Shown here piece after piece: positions 5,898 to 11,316 of a DNA stretch of 11,316 bases. The first letter of the stretch is position 1, and each line of letters begins with the position of its first letter. The notes beneath the pieces are model-generated. The model had not been told where the DNA came from. It ran no database searches and was given only the letters and a program-made list of their open reading frames with translations. This stretch comes from CAG-488 sp963625295 (GTDB lineage Bacteria; Bacillota; Clostridia; Oscillospirales; Acutalibacteraceae): the NCBI GenBank assembly GCA_963625295.1, contig CAVFTC010000069.1, positions 1 to 11,316 on the forward strand, written 5' to 3'. A program made the position numbers and the translations under genes.

Positions 5898-8800
5898 ATG
5901 AGTAATGCAAAAAGATTCATGAGCGTCATTCTTGCAATGATCATGGTTCTTTCGATGCTCGTTGTCGGTGCAAGTGCTTACTCGGCCTATAAGGGCGATG
6001 CAATCAAGTCGCAGTACAACAAACTTGATAAGCCCGTCCTTACCACGGACCAGTACGCATCCGCTGCTGTTGATGAGCTCGACCGTATGCTCGGCAAGGA
6101 GCAGATCAAACTTGAAAAGTCTGATCTTTACGGTATCGGCGAACTTGATCTTACATCGGTTGACGCTACAATGCAGTCGGTTTACAACTTTGTAACCGGC
6201 CGAACCTTTGAAACATTCAAAGGAATGCTTGGCGATCTTGCCAACCTCAACGCAAATGCTTTTGCGACGGTCAGAAGATCGAGCGGAGATATCAACGTGC
6301 TTTACGCTGTTCTCCAGTTCCTCTATGACAACAAGGGCATTTTCGTAAGCTACATCAATCAGACGATTGATCTCGGCTCGATTCTTCCTTCGGTTGTTGA
6401 CCTCAGTGATTATACTGATGTTAACCAGCTTCTCAAGAAGATGCTGTACGAGGTAGTTTATACTACCAAGGACGCAACAACGGGCGAATCGGTTAAGCCG
6501 GCAGTTCCGGATACCGTTACAACCTCGATCGACACCATGGCTCAGAAGCTTATCGACGATAAGGTTATTGAGTTTGTCCCCGAGCTTAGCGGTCATACGG
6601 ACATCAGCAGCGGAACAATGTATACGTTCATCGACACAGCCCTCAAGCAGGTATTCAATTCTTCGCTTGTTCTTGATGCTATCAACGGCAGCGTGAAGGA
6701 TGAAATCAAGAAGGCTTGCGGCGTTGAGTTCCAGAAGAACGCAGACGGTTCCTATGTTAAGGATGAAAAGGGCAACAAGGTTGAAGCTAACAGAGACAAC
6801 CTTAACGGCTATGCCAACTATCTCAACATCGACTATACATATAGTGGATTCACATTTGGCAGCGGTTCGTTTGTTTCTCAGCTCAACAATATCCTCGGTT
6901 CATTCGTTAGCCTTCTCCTCAAGTCGGGCGTTTACACCTGGCAGACAGGCGACAACTCGGTTCTTATGGATAACCTTGTAGGTCTTGCAAAGGCCGTTCT
7001 CGTTAACACGGGCGACGACTTCTTCGCTTCCTACATCAAGGTTGCTACACCCGATGAGGTTAACAAGATGAGCAATGAGGAGCTTATTGTTTACGCTCTT
7101 CGTGCAATCATCAACGGTTCCGTTACAGGCATGTACATTCCTGACAGCGTGACAACCATCGTTGACTTCGGTTACTATGCATTGACACAGCTCCTTGCAA
7201 CATCAGCTCCCGAGCTTGATTTCTCGAGCTATGATCATACTGTTGACACTCTCATCGTTATGGGCGTTAACTACGCTATCTACAGCGTAAACTCCGCTAT
7301 CGACATGGGACTCACATATGTTTCCGATATGAACGGTGTTGACGCACAGCTTAAGGTTGCTGCTCAGTACGGTATCGAAAATTACGGCGGACTTCTCAAC
7401 GGTCTTTCACTCAGCACGAGTGACAGCGGTTGGACAACTCTCAACAAGATCGTAGACGGTCTTTTCGGTCTTAATTGGCTTCCGACTTGTGCAAATAAGG
7501 ATGTCAAGACATTTGTGATCGACGACCTTCTCAAGAAGATTGCTACTCTTGATTTCAAGAGCATTCTTGATATGTTTGAGAATTCTGCATTCCCGTCAGC
7601 TTCCGATCTTAACAAGACTCCGAAGGCTGCGGTTCTCGATGTAGTAACAAGAATTGTGAACATCATCTTCCCGGGTGCTCTCAATACTTCCGCTACAACA
7701 TTTGAAGCTCTCGCAACAAATGCTGCCCTTGCCGGCACAGTTGATGCGATCTTCTCAGACCTTTACAACTACAGAGTTAACCTCGTTGCAGGTGCTCTCC
7801 CGATCGTTTGCTCGGTACTCTCGCTTACAACGCCTCAGGAATTTGAGTTCCCGACCGTTACTTGCGACAGCTTTATCTATGATAAGTCAGGTTCTCCGAG
7901 CTTCACGATCAAGCTTCGTAACAGCTCATCGGGTATCAACACCGGTTACACAACAGCTTCCGGCGCGTTTGTACAGGATTCACTTTATACATATGATATA
8001 AAGAGCATCACTTCAAACAGCAGCATTCTTACGCTCACACCGGATAAGACCAAGGTTGCCGGCGGTGAGGAAGTTAACATCAGTGTTGCCGCAACAAGCA
8101 CATATTCGGGTGCTGCTCCGTTCATCGTTGCAATCACCTATGATGTTTTGACTGAGGACGGTTCCGCCCTTACCGATGAACCCATCACCGAGTATGTTTA
8201 CAGCTATATCTCGGCTTCTGCCGATGATGACAGCCAGAAGGAAATCAGTTACACAAGTGGTAACTATTCAGTCACAGGCGGCCCGTCTTACATCTATGCG
8301 AGCAGCATGAGCGACCTTTACAAGACCCAGTACACATTTGAAAATGCAAGTGCAAGCAAGGTTGAGGGCGCAACGGTTATCGCAACATCAACCGCTCCGA
8401 TTAACGCTAATTACCTTACCGTTAAGAGCGAAACATTTGATGTTCTTGCTAAGACAGGCGACCAGAACGGTATCGCAAAGTCATACATCTTTGAAACGAC
8501 GGAAGCATACGACGCTCTTACTCAGGAAGAGAAGGACGCAGCTTGGACAGAAATCTGTAAGTATGGCACGCTGACCTCCAAGCAGTATAACTACAGCATC
8601 GGTGCTAACTTCGGTTCAACGGCTGTTAAGACTGCCGTTAAGGTATTCTGCTATGAGGAGTACGGCCTCGGCTCACTCCTTTCATCTGAAATCGGCAAGC
8701 ATCGTCAGCCCTCCAACTACAGCACAGGCTGGACAGAGTGGGAGTCAGCGATGAAGGATGCCGTTGATGCAGTTTACTCGCCGTTCGTTCAGGGTGCTTT

Positions 8801-9845
8801 CAGAGCCACAAAGGCTAAGAAGTACCAGGCTGCTTATACAGCTCTTAAGGCAGCTGCCGAGACTCTCGACGCTAACGAGGTTGCCGGCGGACTTGAATCC
8901 ACAAAGGCAATCATGAACTCTTACGCTCCGTCAAACGAGGGTAAGGTTTACACAGACAGCGACTACAGCTTCTTCGGAGTTTCCGATTATGAGCCGTACA
9001 CCTATTACAACTATCGTACAGAGGTTAAGGAAGCCAACAGCATGATCGAGAGAGCGGAAGTTCCCGATGCAGAGGGTAAGACCTATCCTGCCGATGCACT
9101 TACTGTTGCTTACAGAAACCATCGTCTCAGCCTTTACGGCAGCCGACTTCTCAAGAAGGACGCTATCAAGACTCATCTTGCTTATGAGCTTGCAAACGCA
9201 GAGGCTAAGGGCTATGTTTCCTCAAAGTACACCGCAGAGTCATGGGCAGATTATGAGACAGCTCTCAACTTTGCAACATCTGTAAATAACGATGCTTCAT
9301 CGGATCTCAGACAGACCAAGGTTGACACCGCTTATGAGATGCTTCTTGAGTATCAGAAGAGACTCATTGAAGCAGGCGGAGATACACCGGCCGATCCGGT
9401 TTATGAGCTTATCAGTGATGTTCAGGTTGAAGAAACCGTTGACGGTAATGTTCTTGTAGGCGTTTCGGGCTACGGTGAAAACGATGTAGCATATTACTTT
9501 GCAAACCTTGAGAATTGCACAGTTGAGCTTGAAGAAAATGCACTGGGTGAGTTCTCAACAGAAGCAAAGATTTATGTTAAGGACAATAGTGGCAATGTAG
9601 TTGAAACATATATCGTTTCAGTTACAGGTGATGTAAACTGTGACGGTTCTTGTGCCGATACAAATGATGTTTCCATTGTTCTTGCAGTAAGTAGTGGTCT
9701 TGCTGACTTTGAATCATCAAGTATTGAACTTGCAGCCGACATGAACAATGACGGCGGCGTTGATACAAGTGATGTTTCTAACGTTTGTATGGTTGCGTCG
9801 GGTCTTGCGGATATTGATTTCGTAAACCGCACAATTTCATTCTAA
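5898..9845 (+). CDS. Very large secreted dockerin protein with Ig-like and FIVAR-like modules
   Basis: The gene encodes 1315 residues of unknown function, with a Sec signal peptide (cleavage expected after ASA at 25-27), so it is exported. Residues about 30-650 match no family I recognise. They look largely helical, with many hydrophobic Leu/Val/Ile stretches, for example around LYAVLQFLYDNKGIF and VLDVVTRIVNIIFPGA. Residues about 650-790 look like an Ig-like beta-sandwich. Residues about 940-995 are a degenerate helical FIVAR-like module, and 1090-1157 is a clearer FIVAR match (YTAESWADYETALNFATSVNN). The C-terminus from residue 1244 is a type I dockerin with two Ca-binding loops, DVNCDGSCADTN and DMNNDGGVDTSD. 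The second loop is canonical; the first has Asn at position 12 and two Cys. A dockerin should bind a cohesin, and the next gene encodes a cohesin-like domain. No enzyme active site was seen, so an adhesive or structural surface role is an inference. The dockerin end is AT-richer than much of the body. Confidence 0.9.
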   Translation: MSNAKRFMSVILAMIMVLSMLVVGASAYSAYKGDAIKSQYNKLDKPVLTTDQYASAAVDELDRMLGKEQIKLEKSDLYGIGELDLTSVDATMQSVYNFVTGRTFETFKGMLGDLANLNANAFATVRRSSGDINVLYAVLQFLYDNKGIFVSYINQTIDLGSILPSVVDLSDYTDVNQLLKKMLYEVVYTTKDATTGESVKPAVPDTVTTSIDTMAQKLIDDKVIEFVPELSGHTDISSGTMYTFIDTALKQVFNSSLVLDAINGSVKDEIKKACGVEFQKNADGSYVKDEKGNKVEANRDNLNGYANYLNIDYTYSGFTFGSGSFVSQLNNILGSFVSLLLKSGVYTWQTGDNSVLMDNLVGLAKAVLVNTGDDFFASYIKVATPDEVNKMSNEELIVYALRAIINGSVTGMYIPDSVTTIVDFGYYALTQLLATSAPELDFSSYDHTVDTLIVMGVNYAIYSVNSAIDMGLTYVSDMNGVDAQLKVAAQYGIENYGGLLNGLSLSTSDSGWTTLNKIVDGLFGLNWLPTCANKDVKTFVIDDLLKKIATLDFKSILDMFENSAFPSASDLNKTPKAAVLDVVTRIVNIIFPGALNTSATTFEALATNAALAGTVDAIFSDLYNYRVNLVAGALPIVCSVLSLTTPQEFEFPTVTCDSFIYDKSGSPSFTIKLRNSSSGINTGYTTASGAFVQDSLYTYDIKSITSNSSILTLTPDKTKVAGGEEVNISVAATSTYSGAAPFIVAITYDVLTEDGSALTDEPITEYVYSYISASADDDSQKEISYTSGNYSVTGGPSYIYASSMSDLYKTQYTFENASASKVEGATVIATSTAPINANYLTVKSETFDVLAKTGDQNGIAKSYIFETTEAYDALTQEEKDAAWTEICKYGTLTSKQYNYSIGANFGSTAVKTAVKVFCYEEYGLGSLLSSEIGKHRQPSNYSTGWTEWESAMKDAVDAVYSPFVQGAFRATKAKKYQAAYTALKAAAETLDANEVAGGLESTKAIMNSYAPSNEGKVYTDSDYSFFGVSDYEPYTYYNYRTEVKEANSMIERAEVPDAEGKTYPADALTVAYRNHRLSLYGSRLLKKDAIKTHLAYELANAEAKGYVSSKYTAESWADYETALNFATSVNNDASSDLRQTKVDTAYEMLLEYQKRLIEAGGDTPADPVYELISDVQVEETVDGNVLVGVSGYGENDVAYYFANLENCTVELEENALGEFSTEAKIYVKDNSGNVVETYIVSVTGDVNCDGSCADTNDVSIVLAVSSGLADFESSSIELAADMNNDGGVDTSDVSNVCMVASGLADIDFVNRTISF

Positions 9846-9862
9846 GTTAATTATGTTATGTA

Positions 9863-9893
9863 CCGTTTTCCCTCGCTTAACGGGGGAAAACGG
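9863..9893 (+). other. Strong 13-bp hairpin without a T tract
   Basis: The arms 9863-9875 (CCGTTTTCCCTCG) and 9881-9893 (CGGGGGAAAACGG) pair over 13 bp with one T-G wobble around a CTTAA loop, 17 bases after the stop of the large dockerin gene. The downstream bases GAATAACCGA lack the T run of an intrinsic terminator on either strand. It may therefore be a processing or mRNA-stabilising stem, or an inefficient terminator, between the two dockerin genes. Confidence 0.7.
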
Positions 9894-10028
9894 GAATAAC
9901 CGATTTTATGTTAATTGCGGCGTTAGCTGTGATTATAGATATTCGACTGTAGTGCAAAACAGATCGGATAAAAGAATACGGGAGAGGTCAGCTCTTTATC
10001 CCGAAAAAAATGAAGGAGGAATTTCCAA

Positions 10029-11105
10029 GTGAAAATAACGAAGAAAATCCTTTCCGTCATATTGTCTGTTATTCTTGCAGTGGCTGTTTTTGGCATTTGT
10101 GCCTCGGCTGAAGGCACGACGACAGAAAGCGAAAGCATGACTGTAACCGTTTCAACCGATAAGGACGAGTACGCTCCCGGCGATGAAATCACAGTTACTG
10201 TTTCGCTCAAGACTAATTACAATATGACAGCCTTCCGTTTCCCGTTAATGTTCAATTCCGATGTTTTCGAAATTCCGAATCTTATCGGCCTTACGGCTCT
10301 CAATACCGCTAAGGAAAAGGGAACGATTTTGGCAAACTCACTCAACGACGGTTCGGTGACCGTTGAGGGCTATGACGCTTCGGAGTTCAGCTGCATCCTT
10401 GTTCAGTGGACGGCTGCCGTTGCCGATTCTACTCTCGGCTGTCTGAATCTTCCGGACGGTGAGCCGTGTTTCTCATTCAAATTAAAAGCAAAGTCATCTG
10501 CGGCAGGCAAGAGCGGTACGATTCTTGTCCCCTCGGAGTATACGGGCTTCTACAATCAGGCTATCCGCACTCCGACAGATGCAACCACGATTTACTATAT
10601 CGACACTGCAACCTTTACCAAGGAATTTGTTTCCAAGACTGTAAGCGTTGTAGGTGAGACGGTAGATCTCGTACCGAATTCGGCCTATGATTCAACGGCT
10701 GTCATTGATAAAGAAAAAATGGTCGTTTACGGTTTTGATGTAGGAATGACATCAACCTCCGAATTGAAGCAGAAGGTTATTGCTTCCGGTTCCGGCACAA
10801 TCAAGGTTGTTTATACCGATTATGGTCTTGGAACAGGTTCAAAAATCAATGTTGTTTCAGATGATACTATTGTAAAAACATATAGTATTGTTATTTTCGG
10901 TGATGTAAACGGCGATGCAGTTATCGACACAAACGACTTTTCCGATATGCTCTCGGCAGCGAGTGGACTTAAGGATTATGAAGATGATTGTGTCATGATG
11001 GCAGCAGAATTAAACGGAGATGGAAGCATTGATACAATGGATTCAAGTATTGTATTCTCTGTAGCAAGTGCTATTCTCGATTTGGATCAGGTCAATCCCT
11101 ATTAA
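10029..11105 (+). CDS. Secreted cohesin-like and dockerin protein
   Basis: This 358-residue exported protein of unknown role begins with a 27-residue signal peptide (MKITKKILSVILSVILAVAV, then FGICASA). The Cys at 24 does not fit a lipobox. Residues about 37-207 look like a cohesin-type beta-sandwich: TVSTDKDEYAPGDEITVTV, then FRFPLMFNSDVFEI, and a C-terminal strand pattern ending in YYIDTATFTKEF. A small beta module follows at about 215-290 (VIDKEKMVVYGF through TYSIVIFG), a kind often found just before dockerins in ruminococcal proteins. The type I dockerin starts at residue 291 with loops DVNGDAVIDTND and ELNGDGSIDTMD. Carrying both a receptor-type and a ligand-type module would let it act as an adaptor between other proteins. 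The start is GTG at 10029, supported by GGAGG (10015-10019) nine bases upstream and by the signal peptide. The cohesin assignment rests on pattern only; another Ig-like fold is possible. Confidence 0.87.
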   Translation: MKITKKILSVILSVILAVAVFGICASAEGTTTESESMTVTVSTDKDEYAPGDEITVTVSLKTNYNMTAFRFPLMFNSDVFEIPNLIGLTALNTAKEKGTILANSLNDGSVTVEGYDASEFSCILVQWTAAVADSTLGCLNLPDGEPCFSFKLKAKSSAAGKSGTILVPSEYTGFYNQAIRTPTDATTIYYIDTATFTKEFVSKTVSVVGETVDLVPNSAYDSTAVIDKEKMVVYGFDVGMTSTSELKQKVIASGSGTIKVVYTDYGLGTGSKINVVSDDTIVKTYSIVIFGDVNGDAVIDTNDFSDMLSAASGLKDYEDDCVMMAAELNGDGSIDTMDSSIVFSVASAILDLDQVNPY

Positions 11106-11138
11106 ACTCTTTTAAACTTTTTTGGGAGGAATAATTGC

Positions 11139-11316
11139 ATGAAAATTGCGAAAAAGGTACTTAGCGTATTGCTTGCAATCGCTATGGTACTCGGTTCGTT
11201 TGCAGTAGCGGCTTCGGCTAACGGCGATCCCGATACAGCATCGCACCAAGTAAAATTCTGGATTACCCTTTCACCGATTACATCGGGTGGTACATGGAGT
11301 TCAGACGGAGCAACAT
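11139..11316 (+). CDS. Third secreted protein, N-terminal part (runs off the window)
   Basis: The first 59 codons of a gene cut by the window edge. MKIAKKVLSVLLAIAMVLGS followed by FAVAASA is a signal peptide with predicted cleavage after residue 27. It closely resembles that of the preceding gene. The mature start, NGDPDTASHQVKFWITLSP, suggests a beta strand, but no family can be named. GGGAGG at 11124-11129 sits nine bases before the ATG. The gap from the previous stop is 33 bases with no hairpin seen, so the two are probably cotranscribed. A dockerin may lie at its unseen end, by analogy with its neighbours; this is a guess. Confidence 0.8.
   Translation, partial: MKIAKKVLSVLLAIAMVLGSFAVAASANGDPDTASHQVKFWITLSPITSGGTWSSDGAT

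Noticed and set aside
5723..5944. Minus-strand open frame of 73 codons across the leader
   Set aside because: It overlaps the signal-peptide region of the large gene and the GC-rich leader. Its composition looks like translated noncoding repeat rather than a protein.
9911..9943. Promoter for the cohesin-like gene (TTGCGG plus a TATAGA-like box)
   Set aside because: The spacing is only 13 bases and both boxes are poor, so a separate promoter is not supported.
9979..10003. Hairpin CGGGA/TCCCG with inner GAG/CTC before the second dockerin gene, considered as a terminator or riboswitch
   Set aside because: It is followed by an A run rather than T on the + strand, the stem is short and bulged, and no known RNA motif was recognised.
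10089..10112. Lipoprotein anchor at Cys24 of the cohesin-like protein
   Set aside because: The residues before Cys (FGI) do not fit a lipobox, which needs a small residue at -1. The ASA site directly after fits ordinary signal peptidase I.

Overview
The window looks like a chromosomal segment from an anaerobic, Gram-positive gut-type bacterium of the Clostridia, probably Oscillospiraceae/Ruminococcaceae. That placement is inferred from four things: a sodium-pumping decarboxylase operon of clostridial type, strong GGAGG ribosome sites, secreted dockerin and cohesin-like proteins, and moderate GC content with local swings. No mobile-element gene, RNA gene or CRISPR array was seen. All genes found lie on the + strand.

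Left part (1-3870): after the last codons of an unidentified upstream gene come four closely spaced genes for a membrane-bound, biotin-dependent, Na+-translocating oxaloacetate decarboxylase. They are the alpha carboxyltransferase (oadA, without its usual C-terminal biotin domain), the small gamma subunit (oadG), a separate biotin carrier with two nearly identical biotinyl domains in tandem, and the beta membrane pump subunit (oadB). Carboxyl groups should pass from oxaloacetate on alpha to carrier biotin and then to beta, where decarboxylation drives Na+ export. A clear intrinsic terminator closes the operon.

Middle part (3871-5492): guaB (IMP dehydrogenase, with CBS pair and catalytic Cys) is a stand-alone unit with its own promoter candidate and a perfect 16-bp terminator hairpin.

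Right part (5493-11316): this is the unusual region. A good sigma-A-type promoter candidate is followed by a long, GC-rich, hairpin-forming leader of about 275 bases. Next comes a very large secreted protein of 1315 residues: signal peptide, about 620 residues with no recognised family, an Ig-like beta domain, FIVAR-like helical modules and a C-terminal type I dockerin. The next gene encodes a 358-residue secreted protein with a cohesin-like domain, a small beta module and another dockerin. A third secreted protein begins just before the window ends. The three signal peptides are alike and each is predicted to be cleaved after residue 27. Together they suggest a surface or extracellular cohesin-dockerin assembly with no visible carbohydrate-active enzyme, so not a conventional cellulosome cluster as far as this window shows.
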